Positions 40,478 through 49,119 of a stretch of 64,000 nucleotides of DNA are shown here, in pieces. The DNA is taken from contig CBDCVB010000002.1 in assembly GCA_965222895.1 (NCBI GenBank), positions 558,001 through 622,000 on the forward strand, read 5' to 3'. The translations under genes and the position numbers were made by a program. A model generated the notes under the pieces. That model worked only from the letters and a program-made list of their open reading frames with translations. It was not told the origin of the DNA and did no database searches. Source of the stretch: Bin87 sp965222895. GTDB lineage: Bacteria > Chloroflexota > Dehalococcoidia > Lucifugimonadales > UBA3495. Each line of letters starts with the position of its first letter. Within the stretch, counting starts at the first letter, position 1.

Positions 40478-41092
40478 ATGGTCACATCAGATTCTGTTAG
40501 CCAAACCCATCCCGTAGTGGTGGGTATCACGGGAGCCAGCGGGGCGGTGATTGCGCGCGACCTGATCGATACCCTGCTGAACCGGCAGCGCTCCGTGATT
40601 GCGGTGGCGTCCAACGCGGCCCGCATGGTGTGGCAGGAAGAGCTGGACGAGCCCTACAACCAGGCGGTGGCGCGGTGGCTGGAACATCCCCGGTTTCGGC
40701 AATACGCCATCAGCGACCTGTTCGCCTCGATTGCCAGCGGCACCACGCCAACTGCCGGTATGGTAATCGCTCCGGCCAGCATGAACTCGGTGGCATCCAT
40801 CGCCCACGGGCTGACGCCCAACTTGCTGCTGCGGGCCGCCGACGTAACGCTGAAGGAACGTCGCCGACTGGTACTGATTCCACGGGAAACGCCGCTGCAC
40901 GCCATTCACCTGGAGAATATGCTGACCTTGTCCAGGATGGGCGCGGTCATATTACCACCGGAACCTCCCTTCTACTTGAAGCCACTGGACATCGACGGTG
41001 TGGTTCGTTTCGTGGTGCAGCGCGCCCTGGTTGCCCTCGGTTTGACCGATGCCCTGCCCGACGACTTGCAGTATCAGGACCGGGAGCGGTAA
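40478..41092 (+). CDS. ubiX: UbiX family flavin prenyltransferase
   Basis: The 204-residue protein begins with the flavoprotein motif VVVGITGASGAVIARDLIDT and contains the family segments GTTPTAGMVIAPASMNSVAS, IAHGLTPNLLLRAADVTLKE and the active-site block LVLIPRETPLHAIHLENML. UbiX joins dimethylallyl phosphate to FMN to make prenyl-FMN, the cofactor of the UbiD decarboxylase encoded two genes upstream. In the menaquinone context it corresponds to MqnM. Confidence 0.92.
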   Translation: MVTSDSVSQTHPVVVGITGASGAVIARDLIDTLLNRQRSVIAVASNAARMVWQEELDEPYNQAVARWLEHPRFRQYAISDLFASIASGTTPTAGMVIAPASMNSVASIAHGLTPNLLLRAADVTLKERRRLVLIPRETPLHAIHLENMLTLSRMGAVILPPEPPFYLKPLDIDGVVRFVVQRALVALGLTDALPDDLQYQDRER

Positions 41093-41102
41093 AGAGGACT
41101 TT

Positions 41103-41639
41103 GTGGGTTCGATAACGTACTTCGTTGCCACCAGCTCGGACGGCTATATCGCCGAAGCCGACGGCGGTGTGGATTGGTGTTTCAGGGACGCCGATTATGG
41201 CTACTCTGCATTCTATGACACGGTGGAGGCGATAGTAATGGGACGGCGCGCCTACGATAAGGCGCTGAGTTTCGGCGAGTGGCCTTTTGCGGAGAAAACT
41301 ACCTACGTCTTCACCAATTCCACGCTGGATGCACCGCCTCCGGGCGTGACGGCAGTGCGGGCCGATGCCGCCAGTTTCGCGGAAACGTTGACCGCCCGGC
41401 ATTCGGGTGCCATCTGGTTGTTCGGCGGAACCAACCTGGCCGAGCAGTTTCGGGCGGCCGGCTTGATTGATGAGTACGTCCTTTCCATACATCCAATAGT
41501 GCTGGGTAGCGGGATTCCACTTTTCGCATCAGGTTCGACGCCCACGCACTTGCAACTGGTGAGCGTAACCGAGTTCGACCGCGGGTTGGTGCAATTGCAT
41601 TACCGGGCCGCCATCAATAAGCCCACCGAGTCGGGCTAG
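41103..41639 (+). CDS. dihydrofolate reductase/RibD C-terminal-like protein
   Basis: A GTG at 41103, with AGAGGA upstream, gives a 178-residue protein beginning GSITYFVATSSDGYIAEADG. It has the DHFR-fold blocks VMGRRAYDKAL, YVFTNSTLDAPPPG, AIWLFGGTNLAEQFRAAGLI and YVLSIHPIVLGSGIPLF, typical of the RibD_C/YwjB-like subgroup that binds NADPH. The frame from 41049 overlaps ubiX and is rejected. It lies between ubiX and menG with gaps of 10 and 4 bases, so it is probably in the menaquinone operon, although no known step of that pathway requires it. Confidence 0.85.
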   Translation: MGSITYFVATSSDGYIAEADGGVDWCFRDADYGYSAFYDTVEAIVMGRRAYDKALSFGEWPFAEKTTYVFTNSTLDAPPPGVTAVRADAASFAETLTARHSGAIWLFGGTNLAEQFRAAGLIDEYVLSIHPIVLGSGIPLFASGSTPTHLQLVSVTEFDRGLVQLHYRAAINKPTESG

Positions 41640-41643
41640 ACAG

Positions 41644-42363
41644 ATGGCCCAACTGCGCGGCGATGAGAAACGTCGCTACGTGGCCGAAATGTTCGCGCGC
41701 ATTTCGCCACGGTACGACCTGATGAACTCGCTGATGACCGGCGGTATGCACCACCGGTGGAAGCGCGCCGCCGCCCGGTTCACCGCGGCCGGGCTGCGCG
41801 GCAGCGCACTGGACATTGCCACCGGCACCGGCGACCTGGCGTTTGCACTGGCACAGATACCCGGAGTATCGCCGGTGGTCGGGGTGGACCTGCTGCCCGA
41901 AATGCTGACCATCGCGCGGGGTAAACGAGCCTCAATCAGCGGTGCGGGCCCGGCGGCCGAGTTCACGGTGGGCGACGCGCTGCGGCTGCCGTTCGCCGAT
42001 AGTACGTTCTGTTGCGCCACCGCCGGGTTCAGCCTGCGCAACATGGCCGATGTGCCGGCTGCCATCGCGGAGATGGCCAGGGTGGTAGCCTCCGGGGGGC
42101 GTGTTACCACCCTGGAACTGACGCCAATGCCGCCCGGCTTGCGCGCCGCTGTCGGTCGCATTTACTTCCACCACCTGGTGCCATTGCTCGGGCAAGTGGT
42201 GGCCGGCGACCGCTCTGCCTACACGTACCTGCCCAACAGCGTGGATTACTTTCTGACGGCAGACGGGCTGGCCGAGGTGTATCGCGCGGCCGGCTTGACC
42301 GACGTGAGCTATTGCCGGCTCGGGATGGGCGGCGTGGCTCTCCACTACGGTGTGAAACCGTAA
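41644..42363 (+). CDS. menG: demethylmenaquinone methyltransferase
   Basis: The 239-residue protein has the UbiE/MenG methyltransferase motifs: RISPRYDLMNSLMTGGMHHR, SALDIATGTGDLAFAL (SAM motif I), VVGVDLLPEMLTIARGK, and TAGFSLRNMADVPAAIAEMA, then LELTPMP. It methylates demethylmenaquinone with SAM in the last step of menaquinone synthesis. It closes the UbiD-UbiA-UbiX-DHFR-like run and is followed by a repeat-filled gap. Confidence 0.92.
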   Translation: MAQLRGDEKRRYVAEMFARISPRYDLMNSLMTGGMHHRWKRAAARFTAAGLRGSALDIATGTGDLAFALAQIPGVSPVVGVDLLPEMLTIARGKRASISGAGPAAEFTVGDALRLPFADSTFCCATAGFSLRNMADVPAAIAEMARVVASGGRVTTLELTPMPPGLRAAVGRIYFHHLVPLLGQVVAGDRSAYTYLPNSVDYFLTADGLAEVYRAAGLTDVSYCRLGMGGVALHYGVKP

Positions 42364-42462
42364 CGCCGCCGCAATCTTTCCGGCGAGCTTGCCCGCTCTG
42401 GAACGATCCAGCGCGCCGAAGTTCTTACGCGCACCAACTTTTGTCAAACCAGACCGGCCTAC

Positions 42463-42517
42463 TGTCATTGCAAGCAGCCCACCCCCACCTGTCATTGCAA
42501 GCAGCCCAACCCCCACC
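42463..42517. repeat. 27-28 bp tandem repeat of a truncated MITE end
   Basis: The unit TGTCATTGCAAGCAGCCCA plus CCCCACC occurs twice (42463-42489 and 42490-42517), immediately before copy 2 of the 107-bp repeat. The start of each unit matches the terminal GTCATTGC of that repeat, so it looks like a stuttering of its left end. The full gap 42364-42726 contains these repeats, the MITE copy and the prfA promoter, and nothing else. Confidence 0.8.
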
Positions 42518-42518
42518 T

Positions 42519-42625
42519 GTCATTGCGAGGAGCGTAGCGACGTGGCAATCTTGTTGAGGTTGAGCACACGTCAGTGAACCATCATTGCTACGGCAACGAG
42601 ATTGCCACGCTGCGCTCGCAATGAC
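42519..42625 (+). repeat. 107-bp palindromic MITE-like repeat, copy 2
   Basis: This copy runs from GTCATTGCGAG to CTCGCAATGAC, exactly 107 bases, and has internal GTGGCAATCTT / GAGATTGCCAC arms. It differs from copy 3 mainly in the centre. It is followed by AGAGTAAAGTGGGTACGCG, shared with the flanks of the other copies. It ends 36 bases before the prfA -35 box. Confidence 0.92.
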
Positions 42626-42661
42626 AGAGTAAAGTGGGTACGCGTGGGCATTGTAGTTTCC

Positions 42662-42691
42662 TTGCTGAGGCTGAACTCGCTACGGTATACT
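42662..42691 (+). promoter_or_regulatory. sigma-70-like promoter of prfA
   Basis: TTGCTG (42662-42667) and TATACT (42686-42691) are 18 bases apart. The -10 box ends 35 bases before the prfA ATG at 42727, giving a short leader. Confidence 0.6.
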
Positions 42692-42726
42692 GGTTCCAGT
42701 AAACCTCTCAGTGGATACGCGGAGCA

Positions 42727-43806
42727 ATGCCGGATATTTTCGATAAACTGCAGCCTATCGTCCAGCGATACCAGGAAATAGAGGCGTTGATGGCGCAACC
42801 GGACGTTGCGGCCGACTACTCCCGGCTGCAGGAACTCAACCGGGAACGCTCCTCCATGGAAGAGTTTGTTGGGATTGACGCCCGACACCGCAAGCTGGGT
42901 AACGAGCAGTCCGACCTACGCGCGCTGGTGCATGAAGACGGCGACGCTGATTTTCTGGCAATGGCGCAGTCTGAACTGGCCGAAGTCGAAAGCAGGATGG
43001 CTGCCTTGTCGGAGCAGCTCAAGCTGGCGTTGCTGCCCCGCGACCCCAACGACGACCGCGACGTCATTGTGGAGATTCACTCGGCGGCCGGTGGCCAGGA
43101 AGCGTCCCTCTTCGCCAGCGACCTGTATCGCATGTACCAGCGCTACGCTCAGGTGCAGGGTTGGGCCGTGGAGATTCTGGACTCCAACCCGTCCGACCTC
43201 GGTGGCTTCAACCGAATTGCCTTCTCGGTAGACGGCCAACACGCTTACAGCCAGCTGAAGTTCGAGGCCGGCGTCCACCGGGTCCAACGGGTACCCGAGA
43301 CGGAAACCCAGGGTCGCATCCACACTTCAACGGTAACTGTCGCCGTGCTTCCACAGGCAGATGAAGTTGAAGTTGACATCAAAGACGACGACCTGCGAAT
43401 TGACATCTATCACGCCGGAGGCCACGGCGGTCAAAACGTCAACAAAGTCGCCACCGCCGTTCGGATCGTACACGAACCCTCGGGCCTGGTGGTGGTATGT
43501 CAGGATGAGCGTTCCCAATACAAGAACAAATCCAAGGCAATGACAATCTTGCGGAGCCGACTTTTCGCTGCCGAACAGAACCGCCAGCAAGTGGCAATCT
43601 CCACCAGCCGCAAAGCCCAGATTGGCAGCGGCGACCGCAGCGAAAAAATGCGCACCTACAACTACCCACAGGATCGCATTACCGACCACCGCATCGGAAG
43701 TTCCGTCCACGGCATACAACGCGTTATGGACGGGGGCCTCGGCCATCTCATTGACCAGCTCATCGCCAACGACCAGGCTCTGCGCCTGGAAGCGGTAACC
43801 GCCTAA
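42727..43806 (+). CDS. prfA: peptide chain release factor 1
   Basis: The 359-residue protein has normal RF1 length with the catalytic GGQ at 234-236 (GGHGGQNVNKVATAVRIVHE) and the stop-codon recognition PxT region in VQRVPETETQGRIHTST. The final block IQRVMDGGLGHLIDQLIAND is standard. RF1 releases peptides at UAA and UAG. It is followed by prmC, which methylates the GGQ glutamine, so the pair forms the usual operon. RF1 does not read UGA, relevant to the UGA discussed at 46799. Confidence 0.97.
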   Translation: MPDIFDKLQPIVQRYQEIEALMAQPDVAADYSRLQELNRERSSMEEFVGIDARHRKLGNEQSDLRALVHEDGDADFLAMAQSELAEVESRMAALSEQLKLALLPRDPNDDRDVIVEIHSAAGGQEASLFASDLYRMYQRYAQVQGWAVEILDSNPSDLGGFNRIAFSVDGQHAYSQLKFEAGVHRVQRVPETETQGRIHTSTVTVAVLPQADEVEVDIKDDDLRIDIYHAGGHGGQNVNKVATAVRIVHEPSGLVVVCQDERSQYKNKSKAMTILRSRLFAAEQNRQQVAISTSRKAQIGSGDRSEKMRTYNYPQDRITDHRIGSSVHGIQRVMDGGLGHLIDQLIANDQALRLEAVTA

Positions 43807-43849
43807 CCAACTTGTCGAACCCCTGGAACGCCTCCGTGGGGGCCCAGCA

Positions 43850-44728
43850 ATGCCCAGTCTGCGGAACGTCATTCAGGAAACCCATCGCACGCTGGAGTCG
43901 GCCGGCATACCCGACGCGCGGCTGGAAGCCGAAGTCATGGTGATGGACGTAATGCGGATGCCGCGCCATTCCATCTTCGCCGAGCAGGAATCCCAGGTCT
44001 CCGAGCAACAGCAGCAGAGCCTCAACACCATTGTGGAGCGCCGGCTCACCCGCGAACCCCTGGCCTACATTCTGAATTACCGGGAATTCTATGGTGTAAA
44101 CCTGCTGGTCAACCCGGACGTGCTCATCCCGCGACCTGAAACCGAAACCATGGTTGAGCACGCTCTGTTCATGGCCCTGATGGGAATGGAGAGCCGCGAA
44201 CTGGTCATCGCCGACATCGGCACCGGCACCGGAGCCATCGCCATTAACCTGGCCATCCACCTACCGGCGGCCCGCATCTACGCCACCGACGCCTACGACG
44301 CCACGCTGGACGTTGCCGCGTACAACATCAGGATGCACAACGTCGCCGACCGGGTAACGTTATTGAAAGGCGACTTGCTGGAACCGCTGCCCGAGCCGGT
44401 GGATGTCATCGCCGCCAACCTGCCCTACCTGCCTACGGATCGCATCCCGACTCTTCAGCCGGAGGTGCAGTGGGAACCGATTGCCGCGCTGGATGGCGGG
44501 CCCGGCGGTATCGACCTCATTGGGAGGTTGCTGGAACAGGCCGCTGCCGGCGACCGCATCAAACCCCACGGTGTCATCCTGCTGGAGCTGGATCCTGAGC
44601 AGATTTCCGAGGCTCGGTCGCTGGCCACCCACGCGTTTCCGGACGCCGAAATAACGGTGGAACGGGACCTGGCCGGCCTCGACCGACTGTTGGTAGTCAG
44701 CCTGTCGGCGCCAGACGCAGAATATTAA
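43850..44728 (+). CDS. prmC: release factor glutamine N5-methyltransferase
   Basis: The 292-residue protein has the PrmC/HemK layout. A helical N-domain is followed by YILNYREFYGVNLLVNPDVL, IPRPETETMVEHAL, the SAM motif VIADIGTGTGAIAINLAIHL and the substrate-binding motif AANLPYLP, the NPPY motif with Leu at the second position. It methylates the Gln of GGQ in RF1 and RF2 with SAM. It follows prfA by 43 bases. The NLPY variant keeps the Asn, Pro and Tyr that contact the substrate glutamine. Confidence 0.95.
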   Translation: MPSLRNVIQETHRTLESAGIPDARLEAEVMVMDVMRMPRHSIFAEQESQVSEQQQQSLNTIVERRLTREPLAYILNYREFYGVNLLVNPDVLIPRPETETMVEHALFMALMGMESRELVIADIGTGTGAIAINLAIHLPAARIYATDAYDATLDVAAYNIRMHNVADRVTLLKGDLLEPLPEPVDVIAANLPYLPTDRIPTLQPEVQWEPIAALDGGPGGIDLIGRLLEQAAAGDRIKPHGVILLELDPEQISEARSLATHAFPDAEITVERDLAGLDRLLVVSLSAPDAEY

Positions 44729-44804
44729 CCTTGCCGTGCCAGGCGTACAATCAGGTGTTCGCCGGGTTTACCCGTAGTTGGCGGGCCTTTCGACTATCAA
44801 CCCC

Positions 44805-45248
44805 TTACCCTCCGGCTACCCGGCGCCCGTTCTGAATTATCCAGTCGAAATCGACGTCCAACGTGGGCTGGCACACCTTGATGAATTCAATGACATGCCT
44901 GCTATAAGGCGGTTCGCCCCGACACTGCCGCAGGTAATCCCCCACCATCGCCAGGTTGATAACGCCCTGGCCATCGGTAAACGGAGAACCCTGGGCCCCG
45001 GCTTCTTCGGTGAGCACCCATTTCCCGTACACGGGATTGTCGAACCAGTTTCCCTTTAACACGCCGTCCACGTCGGGAGAGCGGTCGCCCATTGCCAACT
45101 CCACCGCCTGCCACAACTCCCGACGACGGACGGGTTCGGCGCGGGTAACCAGTACGTCGCGCAATATCTTGCTGGCCAGCAGCGTGATGGTGTCGGCAGC
45201 GCCGATGGCATAATCTGCATTGGGTACGGAGGCCGGAGGGACAACCAT
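44805..45248 (-). CDS. hypothetical protein of 147 residues
   Basis: With the ATG at 45248 (AGGAGC six bases upstream) the protein begins MVVPPASVPNADYAIGAADT and contains ITLLASKILRDVLVTRAEPV, RRRELWQAVELAMG and VIEFIKVCQPTLDVDFDWI. It appears mostly helical and soluble. The frame from 45311 adds an unlikely Cys-rich start. I do not recognise a family. It is separated from the thioredoxin/NHL gene by 183 bases on the same strand. Confidence 0.6.
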   Translation of the reverse strand: MVVPPASVPNADYAIGAADTITLLASKILRDVLVTRAEPVRRRELWQAVELAMGDRSPDVDGVLKGNWFDNPVYGKWVLTEEAGAQGSPFTDGQGVINLAMVGDYLRQCRGEPPYSRHVIEFIKVCQPTLDVDFDWIIQNGRRVAGG

Positions 45249-45431
45249 TTTTGCTCCTGCTTGGTCGCGGTAAATGCACCAGGTTTCGGTGCAATAGTCG
45301 GTCGGCGCCACGTTCGCAATGGCACGATATTATGTTGCCCCATCGTATCGGTGGCGTCAATACACTCATGGATAAAAGCGTCCTGAAACCGTAAATTCCC
45401 GGCCCCGCCGGGGTAGGGCAAATTACTTTGT

Positions 45432-46937
45432 TTACAGCCCGGTAAGTTCCAGCGTCCAGACCCGGTTTGCTTGCAAATCGGCAACGCGCACCGCATGGTT
45501 GTTGGTGTCTGCGACGTACAACAGGTCGGGCCGGTCGCCGTCGAATCTGGCGAAACTCAGGCCGCTGGGTTCGCTAAAGGTGGCGTGTTGACCAGGCCCG
45601 TCGTGCAAACCCGTTGCTCCCGAGCCCAATATCGTTTGTACCGAACGAGTCAACGGCAACAGGCGCTTGATTTTGTGATTGTAGGTGTCGGCCAAAAACA
45701 GCTCGCCCTCTTGCCATTCGATACCGATGGGATGCTGCAGCCGCACGTGGTGCTCCACGCCGTCCCGGTCGCCAAAGGCAAACAGGTCGATGCCGACCAG
45801 CGTGGCGACGCGCCCGATTGCCGGGTCCAGGCCGGCGCTGCGGATACTGCTGGTTTCCGAATCTGCAAAATACAACAGGTCGTTACCCACCGTAATACCG
45901 CTCGGTTGCGCCAGGGTCGCCGTGGCCAGCGGGCCGTTCTCGATGCTCTCCGCACCGGTTCCGGCGTGCGGCTGCACCACGCCATCGGCCAGCGACAGCC
46001 GCCAAAGCTGATGGATGCCGGCCATTGCGATGTACAGTTGACCCTGGTGATGCGTCAGATCCCACGGGCTGCTCAGGGCGACCTGGGCGCCGGGGCCCAT
46101 GGCCCTTCGATCCATGCCCTGTTCGCCCGTTCCGGCAATTGTGCTCACCGTCTGACGGCTCAGGTCAATAGTTCGGATGGCATGGTTCTCGGTGTCGGCC
46201 ACGTACAGAGTGTTGCCGACCAGTTCCATTCCCTGCGGGTGATTGAATGCGGCCGAATCATAGGCGCCGTCGATGAAGCGCTCGGCGCCGGAACCCACCA
46301 CCGCCTGCACCGCACCGTCGAGGTCGGAAATGATGATCCGATTATGGTTGGTATCAGCGATAAACAGGCGATTGCCCGGGCCATCGGCCAGGACTTTACC
46401 GGGGAAAGCCAGCGTCTCTTCTGCCAGCGCATCGGGCGTTAGATGCAGGTCGCGCCGGTCGATCATGCCTTTGGCGTCGAATTCGGCAATCATCTGGCCG
46501 AGCAACGCATCAAAGTCATCGAAGGGCAGCTCGCCTTCGTGCTTGCCGATGACCTTGCCCTCAGGGTCTACGAACATCAACGTGGGCCAGGCACGGCAGG
46601 CATACTGGCGCCACACCTCAAACTCGGTATCGTTGACGACGGGATGTTTCAACTCATAGCGCTGGGCGGCGCGCAGCACGTTGTCAGCGTCTTTCTCATT
46701 GGGGAATTTGGCCGAATGAACGCCAACGACGACCAGTTCCTGAGCGTATTTCTCTTCGAGTTTCCGCAACTGCGGAAATATATGCATGCAGTTGACTCAA
46801 CAGTACGTCCAAAAATCCAGCACCACCAACTTGCCCCGCAGGTCAGCCATGCTGAGCGGACGGTCCGTGTTGACCCATTCGACATCGGCGGGAAATTCCG
46901 GCGCGTTGACAGTGCCGGCGAAAGACTTGGTAGCCAT
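45432..46937 (-). CDS. thioredoxin-like/NHL-repeat protein, putative selenoprotein (in-frame TGA at codon 47)
   Basis: The frame from the ATG at 46937 is continuous for 502 codons except for TGA at 46799-46797. The first domain is thioredoxin-like, resembling the NHLRC2 group: FPADVEWVNTDRPLSMADLR, then LVVLDFWTYC-TGA-VNCMHIF, where relatives read FWTYCCINCMHI. The TGA thus replaces the first Cys of the CxxC redox pair and would give UVNC. Residues 170-500 form repeated NHL blades (GNRLFIADTNHNRIIISDLD, NTLYVADTENHAIRTIDL, GELFLADTYNHKIKRLLPL). A hairpin suited to a bacterial SECIS follows the TGA. If not recoded, the gene would be cut at residue 46 and could restart at the ATG 46787 without its redox pair. 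Confidence 0.75.
46761..46799 (-). promoter_or_regulatory. candidate bacterial SECIS hairpin with its UGA
   Basis: In the mRNA the UGA (46799-46797) is followed by 18 bases, then UUUCCGC (46778-46772), loop AGUU (46771-46768) and GCGGAAA (46767-46761), a perfect 7-bp stem. The loop starts 25 bases after the UGA and has G at its second position. Both features fit the criteria I recall for bacterial SECIS elements: loop 16-37 bases from the UGA, and a G among the first two loop bases. A competing stem (CAACUGC with GCAGUUG) is also possible. Confidence 0.6.
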
Positions 46938-46975
46938 GATGGTGCTCCCTGTGCGACTGTGCGAATCCTCGTCGG

Positions 46976-47500
46976 TTAGCGCGGCGGCTGCGATTCAAAA
47001 GCCAGCGTGGCGTAGCGCATGAAGATGGCGCCCACCGGTTCGCCCAGCGGGGCGTTGGCGACCAGCACCGCGATTACGTGCTCCTGTCCCGGTTGACCCG
47101 GCTCTTCCACCAATACCCGTTTGGGCGTGTTGTTCCCGGTTACCGCGCCGATGTTACGGTCAATCTGGCCGTCGATGAACACTTCGCCGTAGTTGTCCAC
47201 GTTGGTCTCGAACCACACCCGGCTTTGGGTCACGTCCTCCCCTTTCACTGTTTCCGGCATTGTGAATCGCAAGCGATACCAGGCGAAGGTGAATCCCACT
47301 GAGTACCGTTTCTGGAAATCCGCGCTGCTCTCCCACGACGAATCATCATAGTCGGGCAGGCGGGCATTGCTTCCCAGCATCTCAGCGACCAGGCCCTGGT
47401 TAGGTTCACCTGGTTCCAGCCCCTGGGCGATGCGCCAACCGTCCGACTTGATGACGGCCAGGTCGGTAGTTTGCTCTAGATCCAACGCTACTCTTGGCAT
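46976..47500 (-). CDS. jelly-roll (galactose-binding-like) domain protein
   Basis: The 174-residue protein reads like a single beta-sandwich of the beta-galactosidase jelly-roll type: LPDYDDSSWESSADFQKRYS, then GFTFAWYRLRFTMPETV, VWFETNVDNYGEVFIDGQID and HVIAVLVANAPLGEPVGAIF. The block ending in WYRxxFxxP with a later VFxDG is characteristic of that fold. It lacks a signal peptide. It precedes the thioredoxin/NHL gene by 38 bases on the same strand, so the two are probably co-expressed. Its ligand is unknown. Confidence 0.65.
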   Translation of the reverse strand: MPRVALDLEQTTDLAVIKSDGWRIAQGLEPGEPNQGLVAEMLGSNARLPDYDDSSWESSADFQKRYSVGFTFAWYRLRFTMPETVKGEDVTQSRVWFETNVDNYGEVFIDGQIDRNIGAVTGNNTPKRVLVEEPGQPGQEHVIAVLVANAPLGEPVGAIFMRYATLAFESQPPR

Positions 47501-47576
47501 CGTGTTACTCCTGATATGCTGTTGATTGCGACGCGGTTTAGATTGCGAAAATAGTTTTAGCTGGACCGGGCAGCGT

Positions 47577-48305
47577 TTACGCCTTCAGGTGCTCGGTGAA
47601 AAACTCCAGCGTGCGCGGCCACGAGCGGTCGGCGGCCTCTTTTTGATAGCGCGGGCCGGTAAAATCCATGAAGGCGTGATCGGCGTCCCGATACACGTAA
47701 AACTGGTGCGCTTTACCCAGACGGTTCAATTCTTCGTCGAAGTTGCGCATATCTTCCTGTGAGGGGTTCTCGTCCACCTCGCCGAAATGGAACAGCATGG
47801 GGCAGTTGATGTTGCTGGCCAACTGGAAGGGAGGAGTGTCGCCGGCGCCCCAAGTCACCAGCAGGTTGCCGCCGTAGTAGGGCGCAACCGCCGCGAAGTG
47901 CGGATTAGAGGCCGCCGCCAGCCAGGCCACACGCCCGCCCATGCAGAAGCCCGTAACCCCGATGCGGTCGCCCCGAATCGCCTCATGGTTGCGGAGCCAA
48001 TCAACCGTGCCGTTGATGTCGGCGACGATGTGAGGGTCGCTGAGCACGTCCCAGGGACGCGGCCGCGGATCGCCGTTCAGCACGTCGTCGGGAATCCGAT
48101 GGTACAGGTTGGGCGCGACTGCCGCGAAACCCTCGCCAGCCAATCGGTCGCAAATGGTCTGGATGAATTCATCAACGCCGCCGCCGTGTTGTGCCACCAC
48201 TACCGCCGGAAAGGGTGCGGTGAACCCGGCGCTGCTACTCGGCACGCTGGCGTACATATCCATCTCGCTGCCATCAACGGTTAGTTTTTCCCAAAAACTG
48301 GCCAT
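47577..48305 (-). CDS. dienelactone hydrolase family protein, copy 2
   Basis: This 242-residue alpha/beta hydrolase has the Cys-nucleophile elbow GFCMGGRVAW, an acid in FHFGEVDENPSQED and a His in YRDADHAFMDF, as in dienelactone hydrolases. It shares its whole length with the neighbour at 48363-49094, including MASFWE at the start, APFPAVVVAQH and LEFFTEHLK at the end. Family members hydrolyse dienelactones from chloroaromatic degradation, or other lactones and esters. AGGAGG precedes the ATG. Confidence 0.87.
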   Translation of the reverse strand: MASFWEKLTVDGSEMDMYASVPSSSAGFTAPFPAVVVAQHGGGVDEFIQTICDRLAGEGFAAVAPNLYHRIPDDVLNGDPRPRPWDVLSDPHIVADINGTVDWLRNHEAIRGDRIGVTGFCMGGRVAWLAAASNPHFAAVAPYYGGNLLVTWGAGDTPPFQLASNINCPMLFHFGEVDENPSQEDMRNFDEELNRLGKAHQFYVYRDADHAFMDFTGPRYQKEAADRSWPRTLEFFTEHLKA

Positions 48306-48362
48306 GGCGATACCTCCTGAAGTTGCAAATTACCCGAATGTCGGTTCCCGATTTATCTCGTT

Positions 48363-49094
48363 TCAGCTTTTCAGATGTTGGTCGAAGAACTCTACGGTGC
48401 GCGGCCATGATGCCTCGGCAGCCGCCTGTTGGTAGCGACCGCCAGAAGGATTCATAAAGGCATGGTCGGCGCCGGGATAGGAATAAAACCGGTGCGCTTT
48501 GCCGAGGCGATCCAGCTCCGCGTCCAGCGCGCGCATATCCTCCGGGGAGGGATTGGCGTCAATCTCCCCGAAGTGGAACAGCATCGGGCAGTTGATTTGG
48601 GCAGCCAGATCGAACGGAGTAGTGTCACCGGCGCCCCAGGTGGCCGTCAGGTTGCCGCCATAGTAGGGCACGACTGCGGCGAAGTTTGGGTTAGCAGCGG
48701 CGGCCAGCCACGCGACGCGCCCGCCCATGCAGAAGCCCGTTACGCCAATGCGGTCGCTCTGCACCGCGTCGTGATTGAGCAACCAGTCGACGGTTGCGTT
48801 GATGTCGGCAACGATGTCTGGATCGCTGAGCAATGCGGCGGGTCGCGGGCGAGGCTGCTCGTTCAGCAGAGCAGGGTCGGTAACGCGATGGTACAGGTTT
48901 GGCGCCACGGCGGCGTAACCCACTGCCGCCAACCGGTCGCAGATGTCCTGGATGAATGCGTCCACACCGGTGGCGTGCTGTGCCACGACTACCGCCGGAA
49001 ATGGCGCGGAGAAGCCGGCGCCGCTGTTGGGCACGCTGGCATACAGCTGCATTTCCTGACCATCAACGTCAATAGTTTCCCAAAAACTTGCCAT
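48363..49094 (-). CDS. dienelactone hydrolase family protein, copy 1
   Basis: From the ATG at 49094 (MASFWETIDVDGQEMQLYAS), with GGGGG upstream, the 243-residue protein aligns end to end with the next gene. It keeps the Cys elbow GFCMGGRVAW and the DADAEL / YPGADHAFM acid-His region. The two are clearly a local tandem duplication, 57 bases apart, that has diverged moderately. A start at 49142 would add 16 residues absent from the paralogue. The substrate is unknown. Confidence 0.87.
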   Translation of the reverse strand: MASFWETIDVDGQEMQLYASVPNSGAGFSAPFPAVVVAQHATGVDAFIQDICDRLAAVGYAAVAPNLYHRVTDPALLNEQPRPRPAALLSDPDIVADINATVDWLLNHDAVQSDRIGVTGFCMGGRVAWLAAAANPNFAAVVPYYGGNLTATWGAGDTTPFDLAAQINCPMLFHFGEIDANPSPEDMRALDAELDRLGKAHRFYSYPGADHAFMNPSGGRYQQAAAEASWPRTVEFFDQHLKS

Positions 49095-49119
49095 GTCAAC
49101 CCCCACAGGGCGGATGAAT

